Shown here: piece by piece, positions 25,834-35,113 of the stretch | Layout of the letters: each line of letters begins with the position of its first letter | How positions within the stretch are numbered: position 1 is the first letter of the stretch | Assembly (NCBI RefSeq): GCF_003111685.1 | Contig: NZ_CP022195.1 | Span: forward strand, 53,531-117,530 | From: Alloyangia pacifica | GTDB taxonomy: Bacteria > Pseudomonadota > Alphaproteobacteria > Rhodobacterales > Rhodobacteraceae | DNA length: 64,000 nt | Direction of reading: 5' to 3' | Position numbers and translations under genes: made by a program | Notes under the pieces: generated by a model | Told to the model about the DNA's origin: nothing | Database searches by the model: none | Seen by the model: only the letters and a program-made list of their open reading frames with translations

Positions 25834-26199
25834 TCAGAGGGCAAGCGCGCTCAGACAAGCCTTGGCGATGTCCGCATCCGGCTTCTCGGCGCCGGGGACC
25901 GTCGCCCAACCCGCCGACATTGTCGCCCAACCCGCCGACATTACGGCGTCTTTTTGTTTGTAGGTGCTGGCCGCGCGGATCGTTTCCATCTTCGCGCTGC
26001 GCTCGGGGTCACTCTGCGCCAAGTCAAGACAAACCGGGACCATTGCCGCAATGACGCTGTCATGGCTTGCGGTCTGCGCGCGTGTCGCGGCGCCTCCTGC
26101 GGTTTGCCAGCCGCCCCAAGAGAACCCAAGGACGGCAAGGGCGACAGCCCCGATGGCGGCGCCATAAACGCCCGGTTTGAGCCAAGAGACGGTTTTCAT
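25834..26199 (-). CDS. Hypothetical membrane-anchored or exported protein
   Basis: 121 residues from the ATG at 26197-26199, preceded by GGAGGAC. One N-terminal hydrophobic segment (GVYGAAIGAVALAVLGFSWG) leads to a periplasmic helical part with two Cys (VPVCLDLAQ and AKACLSALAL). An in-frame duplication of 21 bp gives SAGWATM-SAGWAT. Similar short proteins with C...C and YKQKDAVMSAGWATM occur in Rhizobiales/Rhodobacterales as unnamed families. Function unknown. Confidence 0.6.
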   Translation of the reverse strand: MKTVSWLKPGVYGAAIGAVALAVLGFSWGGWQTAGGAATRAQTASHDSVIAAMVPVCLDLAQSDPERSAKMETIRAASTYKQKDAVMSAGWATMSAGWATVPGAEKPDADIAKACLSALAL

Positions 26200-26339
26200 T
26201 TTATTGTCCTCCAAGGAAGTGACCATGCACGTCCCGCCATTCTTGGAGAGGATGCCACGCTGGTCATACGGCAGTGGGATCGCGCACGCGCTTACACATG
26301 TTAGCGGCCGCCCGCACGCCAACGCGACCGCGCGCCGGA

Positions 26340-27080
26340 TCATGCCCCCGGCAGCAACGGTCCCTCTTGGTCCAGATAGGTCGGATCAAAATCCGCGAGC
26401 GTCACGAGCCCGTTGTAATCCTGGAACGACACGTGGCCGTCCCGGAACGTGACCAGCCCCCTTTCCCGCAACTGCCGCAGCACGCGGTTCACATGGATGG
26501 CGCTCAGACCCAGCGCGTCCGCCAGGTGGTACTGTGTCAAAGGGCAGTCATAGCCGCCTCGGCCGCCCAGCCCGACCAGCGACAAACGGGATGCGAGTTC
26601 CAGAAGAAAATGCGCCATGCGCGCCGCAGCATCGCGTCGACCGATGCCGACGAGATGCTCGACCACCATGGCCTCGTCCCGAGAGGCGGCCCAGAAGATC
26701 GCGGTTGCAAGACGCGGCATCTGAGTCAGGACGTTCAGAAGATCCTCGGACAGCACCTCGATCGCCTCGATGTCGGTGATCGGCTCGAAGCTGTGGTCGG
26801 AGGTGCGCAGAAGGACGCTGCGCAGTCCAAGAAAATCTCCGGGGATCTGGACATCGACGATCTGCCGCGTGCCGTCTGCTTGGATCTTGTACGAGCAGGC
26901 CCATCCGGAGGCGAGAACGTAGGCCGCTTGCCGCGATTGCCCCTGATAGACAAGGTCTCGCCCGGCTGAGAAGGATCTGCGGCGCTCGTGAAGGCGCTCG
27001 AGCACCGCCATCTCGCTGTCGTTGAAAACAGCGAAGGCCGAGAGTTTGCGGGCGAGAGGGCTGTCTGTTGCGGAAGTCAT
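26340..27080 (-). CDS. Crp/Fnr-family transcriptional regulator
   Basis: 246 residues. N-terminal cyclic-nucleotide-type barrel (FSAGRDLVYQGQSRQAAYVL, IPGDFLGLRSVLL), long dimer helix, and C-terminal HTH with LTQYHLADALGLSAIHVNRV and LRQLRERGLVTF. No Fe-S cysteine cluster is seen in the N-terminus, so it is not a classical FNR. It lies upstream of, and on the same strand as, the hypothetical/transglutaminase run, and is a candidate regulator of it. Confidence 0.88.
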   Translation of the reverse strand: MTSATDSPLARKLSAFAVFNDSEMAVLERLHERRRSFSAGRDLVYQGQSRQAAYVLASGWACSYKIQADGTRQIVDVQIPGDFLGLRSVLLRTSDHSFEPITDIEAIEVLSEDLLNVLTQMPRLATAIFWAASRDEAMVVEHLVGIGRRDAAARMAHFLLELASRLSLVGLGGRGGYDCPLTQYHLADALGLSAIHVNRVLRQLRERGLVTFRDGHVSFQDYNGLVTLADFDPTYLDQEGPLLPGA

Positions 27081-27228
27081 TGGGCCCTCATGGAATTCGG
27101 AATTTCGCGGCTCCCAAAAAATCTAAATGACTGCTTCAGGTTAGCGCACCATAGCAGGGTTCCGGCCAAAGTGCAGACGACAAACGGAGAGCCGTTTCTT
27201 CCCGCTTCACGAAGGAGAGAAGATCAAG

Positions 27229-27477
27229 ATGCGCAACGATGTCGAATACCTCGGTGTTGCCGCGGTCTCCATTTGCGAGGCGCTCCTGCTTGCCCTGAGC
27301 GAAAACGAGGTCCTTCCCGACGGCGAGATTATCGGACTCTTGAAGGATGCCGCCGCAACACATGAAAACGCGGCAAGGGCATCCCACCAGCCAGCAACCA
27401 TCGAGATGCACCGCGAGGTCGCGGCCATCATCAACGGCATCATCGCTGGCCGCGCGGCGGCGACACAAGAGCGCTGA
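27229..27477 (+). CDS. Hypothetical 82-residue helical protein
   Basis: From the ATG at 27229 with AAGGAGAGAAG upstream, a strong ribosome site. The product is acidic and helical (VSICEALLLALSENEVLPDG, EIIGLLKDAAATHENAARAS, VAAIINGIIAGRAA). Alphaproteobacteria encode similar short proteins of unknown role next to regulators. It is divergent from the Crp/Fnr gene and may share its control region. Confidence 0.6.
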   Translation: MRNDVEYLGVAAVSICEALLLALSENEVLPDGEIIGLLKDAAATHENAARASHQPATIEMHREVAAIINGIIAGRAAATQER

Positions 27478-27744
27478 TTTTCTGAACCAGAAAGTTTGAG
27501 GGAACCAGAAAGCCTGGCGATGCCGCGTAGCTCCATCGGTCTGGCGGGCCGAGCTACGGCTCCTGCTGCTGTGCCGCAGCTGGGCTGCGAGCCCTATCTC
27601 GACGTTCAAGAAGGCGGCATCGGAGGGATTTTCGCATGCGCAGCATCAGACAAACCCATCACGCGATGCGCAGACCCCACTTTGACTTTCCGCGGGGCCG
27701 ACGTCGCAAGCCACAGCATCAATAGCGAAATCGAGATGGCGTTT

Positions 27745-27935
27745 TCAGCGCACCGCCCGGGCCATTCTGCTCCAGTCCTGTGCCATGTCGACAATCAGCC
27801 AACCGCGCCCTTCGCCTTCGTCCAGCCCGCGGTCCAGTTTCCCGACGTGGCGGTCGCGGGTCATAGGCGAACTCCCGGTCCGCGCCGGTGTGATGCACCA
27901 GCATGCTGAAGGACGGCCCCGCGTTCATCCCGCAG
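27745..27935 (-). pseudogene. HAD-family phosphatase, C-terminal remnant
   Basis: The minus strand reads GPSFSMLVHHTGADREFAYD, then, after a one-base shift in a CCC run near 27,865, RDRHVGKLDRGLDEGEGRGW and LIVDMAQDW to a stop at 27745. This is the C-terminal end typical of HAD hydrolases of the phosphoserine-phosphatase type that often accompany arylsulfatase genes. The rest of the gene is absent: the sulfatase stop lies only 35 bp upstream. The remaining DNA back to 27478 shows nothing. Confidence 0.6.
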
Positions 27936-27968
27936 GGCCGACATTTTCTTGTTATCGCCCGCCAGCGC

Positions 27969-29578
27969 TCACTGCGTGCCGACCGGTTGCGCGAGTTTCT
28001 CCATCACCTTGTCGAGGCTGAAGGATGCCGCTTCCTGACGTGGCGGGTATTCCTTGAAGCTCTCGAGGAAGTTGGCCACGTAGGTCTGCGCTGGCACGAA
28101 CATGTAGGCACGGTCGAGCATCCAGTCGTAGAAGGTATTCGACGTCCGGTAGCCCCGCTCATAGGGATCGCGGCGCAGGTTGAAAACGAGCGGCGTGCGC
28201 AGCGGCGTCAGCGGCTCGATCCAGGCGCGGAACGTGGCCCAGGCCTTTTGCTCGAGGAAAGTGATCTGCCAGTCGGCATAGCGCAGCGCCATCAGGTCGA
28301 CATCATCGGAGAAATAGAAGATCTCCTTGCGCGGGCTCTCTTCGGTTTCGCCGGTCAGCAGCGGCAGGATGTTGTAGCCGTCGAGATGGACCTTGTAGTC
28401 ACGACCACCGCCCACTTCGGCGACAGTGATGCCTTCCAGCAGGTCGTCCTTGATCGTCTCGTTCCCGGCAGCGGCAAGGAAGGTCGGCGGCCAGTCCATG
28501 CGATGGACGATCTCGTTGACCACTTCGTCCTCAGGGATATGCCCCGGCCAGCGCACCATCGCAGGCACGCGCCACGCGCCTTCCCAGTTGGTGTTCTTTT
28601 CGCCCCAGAACGGCGTCATCCCGGCATCGGGCCAGGTGTTCATATGCGGGCCGTTGTCGGTGGAATAGAAGACGATGGTGTTGTCCGCGATCCCGAGCTC
28701 GTCCAGCTTGTCGAGGAAAACGCCGATATCGGCGTCATGCTCGATCATGCCTGCGGTGTATTCGTCGACCTGTTTGCCGACGATCTCGTTGGCTCTTGCG
28801 CGGTTCTCTTCGCTGACATGCGTGCGGAAGTGCATACGGGTGCCACTCCACCAGACGAACCAAGGCGTGCCCTGCTCGTTGGCGCGTTCGATGAAATCGA
28901 TCGCCGCAGCGGTGGTCTCGTCATCCACGGTTTCCATGCGCCTCTTCGTCAACGGTCCAGTGTCCTCGATTTCGCCGTCAGCGTAGGAATGTATGACGCC
29001 ACGTGGACCGAAGGCTTCCCGGAAGGTTTGGCCGTCAGCGGTCATCATATCAGCCGGATAGTCCTCGTTCTCGGACTCTTCCTCGGCGTTGAGGTGATAA
29101 AGGTTGCCAAAGAACTCATCGAATCCGTGGTTGGTCGGCAGGTGCTCGTCGCGGTCGCCGAGGTGGTTCTTGCCGAACTGGCCGGTCGCGTAGCCCTCGG
29201 CCTTGAGCAGGCCCGCGATGGTCGGATCTTCGACCTGCATGCCTTCCTGCGCGCCGGGCAGGCCGATCTTTGACAAACCTGTGCGGAACACCGACTGGCC
29301 CATGATAAAGGAGGAACGGCCGGCTGTGCAGGATTGCTCACCGTAGTAGTCGGTGAACATCATGCCCTCCTTCGCGATCCGGTCGATGTTGGGCGTCTCG
29401 TAGCCCATCAGCCCCTCGTGTAGGCCGAGATATTGGATTGGCCCACATCATCGCCCCAGATCACCAGAATGTTCGGCTTCGCGGCGGTTGCCGTGTCCTG
29501 TGCCGCGAGTGGGCCGCCCGATACCGCGACTGCGGCCACGGCCATCAGAAATAGATGCGCTTTGTGTCTTGGTGACAT
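27969..29578 (-). pseudogene. Arylsulfatase, frameshifted after residue ~57
   Basis: The ATG at 29576-29578 starts a signal peptide (MSPRHKAHLFLMAVAAVAVS...) and the sulfatase N-terminus KPNILVIWGDDVGQSNI. At about 29,409 one base is missing in a GGGGC(C) context; the next frame continues GYETPNIDRIAKEG without a gap. The core contains the formylglycine motif SCTAGRSS (C-x-A-x-R type), metal site residues in YSTDNGPHMNTWPD and a long C-terminal domain. Apart from the indel it would be a complete periplasmic sulfatase of ~535 residues. A base-calling error is a real possibility. Confidence 0.8.
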
Positions 29579-29736
29579 GACTGTCTCCCTGTCAGCGTAA
29601 TTCGCTCGGTACAGCGCAGGTCCAAGGGCAAAGGTCGATTCCGCGGCATTGGCCTTCACCGCAGGGGAAGCTTGGGTGCCGTTGCGTCGTCCGTATAGTT
29701 GGACTAAGTACCTACACCGCGCTCGCAGGGGCGGAG

Positions 29737-30096
29737 TCAGCTGTCGAGCAGCGCCGCAAGATCGCTCCGCGGGATCGGCTTGGTGATGTAGCAGGCCGCC
29801 CCTGCTTCCAAGCACGCCTCCCGCGCGCCCGCGACATCTCGGCCCGTCATCACGGCGATACGCAGGTCAGGCGCCTCCGCCGCGAGCGCCGAAATGAGCT
29901 CGGCACCGCCGATCCCGGGCAGATGCAGATCGAGCAGAAGGACGGCGGATGATCTGGGCAACGCGCTGGCGAGCAGCGCCTCTCCGCTCTCGAAGGCGTA
30001 GACGGAAAACGCGAGGGATCGGACCGCACGTGACAGCGCGCGGCTGACGGCCGCGTCATCTTCAACGATCAGGACAATTCTGGGTTTCGGCTCCAT
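29737..30096 (-). CDS. Single-domain response regulator receiver
   Basis: 119 residues, receiver domain only: acidic pair in VLIVEDDAAV, phospho-acceptor Asp in LLLDLHLPG, Thr in AVMTGRD and Lys in ITKPI. It has no output domain. It lies just downstream of a FixJ-like regulator and a sensor kinase on the same strand, and may act as phosphate sink or second target of that kinase. Confidence 0.88.
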   Translation of the reverse strand: MEPKPRIVLIVEDDAAVSRALSRAVRSLAFSVYAFESGEALLASALPRSSAVLLLDLHLPGIGGAELISALAAEAPDLRIAVMTGRDVAGAREACLEAGAACYITKPIPRSDLAALLDS

Positions 30097-30150
30097 GCGG
30101 GAAATCTAGACAGCCCCGCCTCGCAGGCATAGTTGGCCTCTGTACCTACA

Positions 30151-30780
30151 TCACGGCCCGTCGATCCGCTTCGTGATACTGGCGCGCACGAGGTCGGCTA
30201 TGCTGCGCAGGCCCATTTTCTTCATGACCCGTGCCCGGTGGACCTTCACCGTCTTCTCGGCAAGGCCGAGGTCATGTGCGATTTGCTTGTTGAAATTGCC
30301 TTCCACCACGGCCGCAAGCACCTCGGCCTCGCGGGGCGTCAGGTTCCGAAGGCGCTCCTCGTATCGTGCAGCATCGCGCGTGATGGCCAGCGACTCTTCC
30401 ACCCGCGCCTCGGCGGCCGCGAGCGTCGCCAAGAGCTTTTGCGAGTGAACCGGCTTGGTGAGAAAGTCGAAAGCCCCCTCCTTCATCGCCTTGACCCCCA
30501 TGCCGATGTCGCCGCGGCCCGTAAGGAACACGACCGGGCAGTTCGGCGCGATCGCCGCGATCTTTTGCTGCAGGTCAAAGCCGTTCAGCTTCGGAAGGTA
30601 CATGTCGAGGATTGCGCACCCTGGCAGAGCCGGATCGAAGTTGCCCAGGAAGGTCTCGGCATCTGAATTCAGGCGGGCATCGAACCCCGCGCGCGACACC
30701 AGCCGTTTCAGGGCGCGACGTACGCGGTCGTCGTCGTCCACGATGTGAACGTGGAACACTCCTGACAATTCCCCACTCAT
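30151..30780 (-). CDS. FixJ-type response regulator (receiver + LuxR HTH)
   Basis: 209 residues. Receiver: HIVDDDDRVRRAL, phospho-Asp in AILDMYLPKLNG, VVFLTGRGDIG, Lys in DFLTKPVHS. Output: LTPREAEVLAAVVEGNFNKQ, then AEKTVKVHRARVMKKMG, a LuxR-type helix-turn-helix. Its ATG overlaps the kinase stop (ATGA), so both are one transcription unit. The likely target is the adjacent sulfatase gene, though no operator could be identified. Confidence 0.9.
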   Translation of the reverse strand: MSGELSGVFHVHIVDDDDRVRRALKRLVSRAGFDARLNSDAETFLGNFDPALPGCAILDMYLPKLNGFDLQQKIAAIAPNCPVVFLTGRGDIGMGVKAMKEGAFDFLTKPVHSQKLLATLAAAEARVEESLAITRDAARYEERLRNLTPREAEVLAAVVEGNFNKQIAHDLGLAEKTVKVHRARVMKKMGLRSIADLVRASITKRIDGP

Positions 30781-32437
30781 GGCGCTGGAAGGGCAAGCTC
30801 GACACGTGCCCCCTCGCTGGTGCTGCTGGCAACGCGCAGCGTGCCGCCATGCCTCTCCGCGATGCTCTGGCTGATCGAAAGACCGAGCCCCATGCCCTGT
30901 GCCTTGGAGGTCGCGAAGGGCTTGAAGGGACTGTCGCGCAACCCCTCCGGCAACCCGGGGCCGGTGTCGGACACCGACAGCACACGCCGGTCGCCATCGC
31001 CAAGTCCGGTGGCGATCGTCAGCCTGCGCGTGTCTTCATCCGCCATCGCATCCGCTGCGTTGATCACGAGATTGAGCAGCACCTGCTGCAATTGCCGGAC
31101 ATCCGCGTTCACGGTGAGCGGGTCGCGGGAGAGCCGCAGCTGCACGGCCACCCCGCGCGCCAGCATCTCGCTCGAGACGAGGCGCATGGTCGATCGTACC
31201 ATCTCGTTCAGGTCGGCCATCTCGGCCCCCCGCCGCCATTGCACATGAGCCGCCGCAGGTTGGTGATGATGTCCGCCGCGCGCCTGTCGTCCTCGGCAAT
31301 GTCGCGCAGCACCTCGCCGACTTCGACGATGTCGGGCGGATCCTGCGCAAGCATCGCTGACCCCGCCTCGGCATTCGCGAGGATCGACGTCAGCCGCTGG
31401 TTCAACTCGTGGGCAATGGCGCCCGACAGTTCCCCGAGCTGCGCTATGCGCGACAGTCTCGCCATCTCCATCCGCCGTCGGCCAAGTTCCTCGGCGGCCC
31501 GTCGACGGCGGCGATTCATGACGACCAACGCGGCAATCGTGCTCGACTGAAGGGCGATGATGACAATGGCCGCGGCGATCTGTACCCGGTACCGCTCCCA
31601 GGGACCAGGGGCGTAAAAGAGCAACTGGCTGTCCGCCGGGCGCCTTTCGGCATCGAGGCCGTAGCGCTTGAGCTGTCGCCAATCGAGCACGGACGTCACC
31701 GGCACGGTCACGCTTGGCTCCACCTTGGACTAATGATTGAGAACCTTCAAAGCCTGCTGAGCCATCACGGCGCCCGTAGCCTCGAAGGAGGAAAAGCTGC
31801 CGCCGACGACGCCTCGGCCGATGTTGGAACTGTAGACGCCATAGCTCGGGGCGCCCGAGACCTCGGCAATCGTCGCGACGACATCGGCCGGCACGAAGCG
31901 GCGCCCGTCGGCATCCTCGAAGATCGTAAGAATGATCAGGATATCCGATGCGTCGAGCCCCGCCGCCCGGTCCCGGAACTCCTGCAGGGAAAGACCGGAG
32001 ACGAATAGGACCTCCATGTCGCGGACATCCGACATCATGTCTTCCGCAATAGACTTCCACCGCTCATCGAAGACTGCCGATCCGGTGAAGATAAAGGCCC
32101 GTTTCGCTTCCGGCTGCAGGTGCCGCGCCAGGTCAAAAGTGCCGCGCATGTCGAAGGACGAAAGCACTCCATAGAACCCGGCGACACCGGAATACTGCGA
32201 TTGGGGCGCGGCCTGAACGCCGCCATAGATCACCGGCGCCTCCGAGCCGGTCCTCGTTTGGAATTCGATTGCCACGGGCAGCGCTTCTGGTCCGACCGTC
32301 ACGATGGCGTCGAGGGTTTGATCGGTGTATTTCGTGACGAGGGCGTCGACGAAACGGTGTTCTGCGGCAGCGCCGGGAAATCTCTGCGCATCGCGATACT
32401 CGCCATATATCTCGTATCTCGCCCACAGGCTGACAAT
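30777..32437 (-). pseudogene. Hybrid-type sensor histidine kinase with periplasmic binding domain, multiply broken
   Basis: Order on the minus strand: a periplasmic-binding-like sensor (VSLWARYEIYGEYRDAQRF ... TVGPEALPVAIEFQ), truncated at its N-terminus by a TAA at 32438; an in-frame TAG at 31730-31732; a transmembrane helix (VQIAAAIVIIALQSSTIAAL); the phospho-acceptor His in GAIAHELNQRL; then a frameshift in a G6 run near 31,229; and a complete ATPase domain (VLLNLVINAADAM, DTGPGLPEGL, GMGLGLSIS). With one stop substitution and one indel corrected, the kinase is whole except for its signal-peptide end. Partner regulator genes follow intact. Confidence 0.75.
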
Positions 32438-32660
32438 TTACCTGCCCCAGGACCCGCCGGCGCTCAATCTCCTGCTTCGCGTCGGCTGAAATGACTCGGC
32501 GGCAATGAAGCTGGCAATCGCGCCGACGATGCCGCGCTGCGACGGGCAATTGACGGTGAGCCAGGATATGCGAACGGCTGCGGCCACCCGCGGCAGGCTG
32601 CCGCGCGCATCGGAGGTCGCAGGGCCCTCCCCTTCCCGAGGGAAGGGAGGCGGTTCCGGG

Positions 32661-33989
32661 TCAGAGGCCGGCCATCACCGTGTCGACCGCGCGGGAGAGG
32701 CGAACAATCATTTCGTCAAGCTCGGCCTCGGTGGCGATGAAGGGCGGCGCCAGAAGCACGTGGTCGCCATGCCGGCCGTCGCGGGTACCGGGCATCGGGT
32801 AGCAGATCAGCCCTTCGGCAAAGGCAGCCTTCTTCAGCTTTCCGGCAATGCCCAGCTTGGGATCGAAAGGTTCTTTCGTGCTGCGGTCGGCCACGAATTC
32901 CAGCCCGCGGAACAGGCCACGTCCACGGATATCGCCGACATGGGCATGCTGCCCGAACCGTGCCTCCAGGGCGGACTGCAGGTAGGCGCCGCGCGCCTGC
33001 ACCTGCGCCGGAAGATCGTTCTCGAGCATCTCCTGCACCACCGCGAGGCCTGCTGCCGCGGCGACCGGGTGGCCGAGGTAGGTATGCCCATGCTGGAAAA
33101 ACCCGGTGCCATTGGCGATCGTCTCGTAGATCTGCTTCGAGCAGAGCATCGCGCCGATCGGCTGGTAGCCTGCGCCGAGACCCTTGGCGATGCAGAGGAT
33201 ATCGGGAGCAATGCCCTCCGCATCGCAGGCAAAGAGATGCCCGGTCCGCCCCATGCCGCACATGACTTCGTCGAGGATCAAGAGCACACCATAGGTGTCG
33301 CAGATCTCGCGCACGCGGCGGAAGTAGCCCGGCACCGAGGGAACCGCCCCCAGCGTTGCGCCAACCACCGGCTCGGCGATGAAGGCCATCACGCTGTCGG
33401 TCCCGAGGCGCAGGATCTCGGCCTCGAGCTCATCGGCAACACGCAGCCCATAGGCCTCGAGGCTCTCGCCCTCGGGACGTTCGGCATAGTCGTAGCAGGG
33501 CGCGATATGGCTCATCTCGACCAGCAGCGGGGCGAACTGCTGCCGCCGCCAGGCGTTGCCGCCCGCCGAAAGCGCGCCGATGGTGTTGCCGTGGTAACTC
33601 TGACGGCGGGCAATCAGATGCCGACGCTGCGGCTCGCCGCGCTCGACATGGTATTGCCGGGCGAGCTTGATCGCGCTTTCCACCGCCTCGGAACCACCCG
33701 AGACGAAATAGACCCGATCAAGGTCGCCCGGCGCATTGGCGATCAGCAGATCGGCCAGCGCTTCGGCGGGTTCGGACGTCAGGAAGCCAGTGTGCGCGAA
33801 AGCGAGTTTCTCGACCTGCGCCTTGATCGCGTCCCGCACGCGCTGGTTGGAATGGCCGAGACAGGAGACCGCCGCGCCGCCCGAGCCATCGAAATAGCGT
33901 TTGCCCTCGGCGTCGATCAGGTAGCAGCCCTCGCCGCCCACCGCGGTGGGCAGGTCGGAATGGCAGTGGCGGGGAAATACATGGCTCAT
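32661..33989 (-). CDS. Class-III PLP-dependent aminotransferase
   Basis: 442 residues from the ATG at 33987-33989, overlapping the BKACE stop. Class-III features: GSGGAAVSCLGHSN, SGGSEAVESAIKLARQY, SYHGNTIGALS, the metal-like ILDEVMCGMGRTG segment with the cofactor Asp, the PLP lysine in CIAKGLGAGYQPIGAML, and HGHTYLGHPVAAAAGL. Such enzymes transfer omega- or beta-amino groups. Together with BKACE it may turn a beta-amino acid into a beta-keto acid and cleave it. Confidence 0.92.
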   Translation of the reverse strand: MSHVFPRHCHSDLPTAVGGEGCYLIDAEGKRYFDGSGGAAVSCLGHSNQRVRDAIKAQVEKLAFAHTGFLTSEPAEALADLLIANAPGDLDRVYFVSGGSEAVESAIKLARQYHVERGEPQRRHLIARRQSYHGNTIGALSAGGNAWRRQQFAPLLVEMSHIAPCYDYAERPEGESLEAYGLRVADELEAEILRLGTDSVMAFIAEPVVGATLGAVPSVPGYFRRVREICDTYGVLLILDEVMCGMGRTGHLFACDAEGIAPDILCIAKGLGAGYQPIGAMLCSKQIYETIANGTGFFQHGHTYLGHPVAAAAGLAVVQEMLENDLPAQVQARGAYLQSALEARFGQHAHVGDIRGRGLFRGLEFVADRSTKEPFDPKLGIAGKLKKAAFAEGLICYPMPGTRDGRHGDHVLLAPPFIATEAELDEMIVRLSRAVDTVMAGL

Positions 33990-34744
33990 GAAAGCTGCCT
34001 TTCGAGCAGGGAGCGGAGCGCGGCGACCGAGGCCGCATTGTCGGGATGTGGGCGATTGCAGTGGTCGGTGAGGCTGTTCTCGAAGCCGACGCGCAAGGCA
34101 CCGCCCTGCTTTGCCGCCTCGAGAAGACAGGCGTGCTCCTGCGGGCCAAATGCGCAGACCATCCAGTTCCGGGCTTCTGGCATCGCATCGCGGAACGGAT
34201 GAAGGTTCCCAGGGAATGACACCTGTCCGGCGGCATAGCGGCCCAGCACAAAGAGCACCGCCCTCTGATCTTGCCTGACGATGCCCCGCGCCCGCCAATC
34301 CTGGAGCAGCGCAATGTCCTCGGTATCGTAGAGGATGTGCTGCACCTCGGTGCCCTGTTCATCGCAGATGCCATAGACACGCGGCGCGAGCTCCGGCTCG
34401 CGCGCGATCTCGCGCACCGAGATGGAGGCCCAGCCGGGCCTGACCTGGGACAGGCACTGAAGCTGCGCGGGCACATCGAAAACCCCCGCCGCCTCGGTTG
34501 TGATCTGCACGCGCAGGTCAGGCACACGGTCCGAGATTGCCGCCAAGGTTTCGGCATACCGGCCAGCGTCGAGCGAATGCAGGCCGTCGTCGTCGCGCAC
34601 ATGCAGGTGCAGCGCATCTGCGCCCGCGGCGCGGCAGGACGCCGCCGTTGCGACAATCTGCTCGGTGGTGACCGGCAGGGCAGGATGATCCGCCCTGCCC
34701 CGCCGCGCGCCATTGGGTGCGACCATGATGTAGGGGCGTGTCAT
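33986..34744 (-). CDS. Beta-keto acid cleavage enzyme (BKACE, DUF849 family)
   Basis: 252 residues, slightly short for the family (270-310). TIM-barrel features include MVAPNGARRGRADHPALPVT at the N-terminus, the zinc pair ALHLHVRDDDGLHSLD (two His), VQITTEAAGVFD and VGFENSLTDHCN near the C-terminus. BKACE enzymes condense beta-keto acids with acetyl-CoA and cleave them. Its substrate here probably comes from the downstream aminotransferase. Confidence 0.88.
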   Translation of the reverse strand: MTRPYIMVAPNGARRGRADHPALPVTTEQIVATAASCRAAGADALHLHVRDDDGLHSLDAGRYAETLAAISDRVPDLRVQITTEAAGVFDVPAQLQCLSQVRPGWASISVREIAREPELAPRVYGICDEQGTEVQHILYDTEDIALLQDWRARGIVRQDQRAVLFVLGRYAAGQVSFPGNLHPFRDAMPEARNWMVCAFGPQEHACLLEAAKQGGALRVGFENSLTDHCNRPHPDNAASVAALRSLLERQLS

Positions 34745-34747
34745 GCC

Positions 34748-34975
34748 TCAGACCTTCATCCGGTTGCCTTCGGGATCGAAGAGCGGGCCTTCAACCGCGG
34801 TGGCATCGTAGAGGGTCCGCGCGATGTCGACCTGGACCCGCGTTCCATCAGCCACTGCATGATACGCGTGCCCCAATGCGACCGGTTTGCCGATCCGGAA
34901 GCCAAAAGTGCAGGACGACGTGTGCCCGGCAATCTTGCCCAAGGGCGCGGCGTGGGAGGGAAAAGGGTCGGCCAT
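34748..34975 (-). CDS. Small protein equivalent to the C-terminal barrel of GcvT/dimethylglycine dehydrogenase
   Basis: 75 residues from the ATG at 34973-34975 with GGAAAG upstream. The sequence (HTSSCTFGFRIGKPVALGHA, VQVDIARTLYDATAVEGPLF, DPEGNRMKV) corresponds to the aminomethyltransferase C-terminal beta-barrel that usually ends a ~370- or 800-residue protein. Here it stands alone, with its own ribosome site, three bases before BKACE. It is either a domain split off as a separate subunit or the tail of a lost gene; the good start context favours the first. Confidence 0.6.
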   Translation of the reverse strand: MADPFPSHAAPLGKIAGHTSSCTFGFRIGKPVALGHAYHAVADGTRVQVDIARTLYDATAVEGPLFDPEGNRMKV

Positions 34976-35113
34976 GGTTTCTTTCCGCAGGAGGAACGGC
35001 CCGGGAGCCGTTTGCGTCTGGTTTGCGTCACCCCAACACTTGCCAACAAAACGAAAACGGTCAATGGCTATAGAAAATAACGTTTGTACCACTCAAGCCT
35101 GAGATTTACAGCC

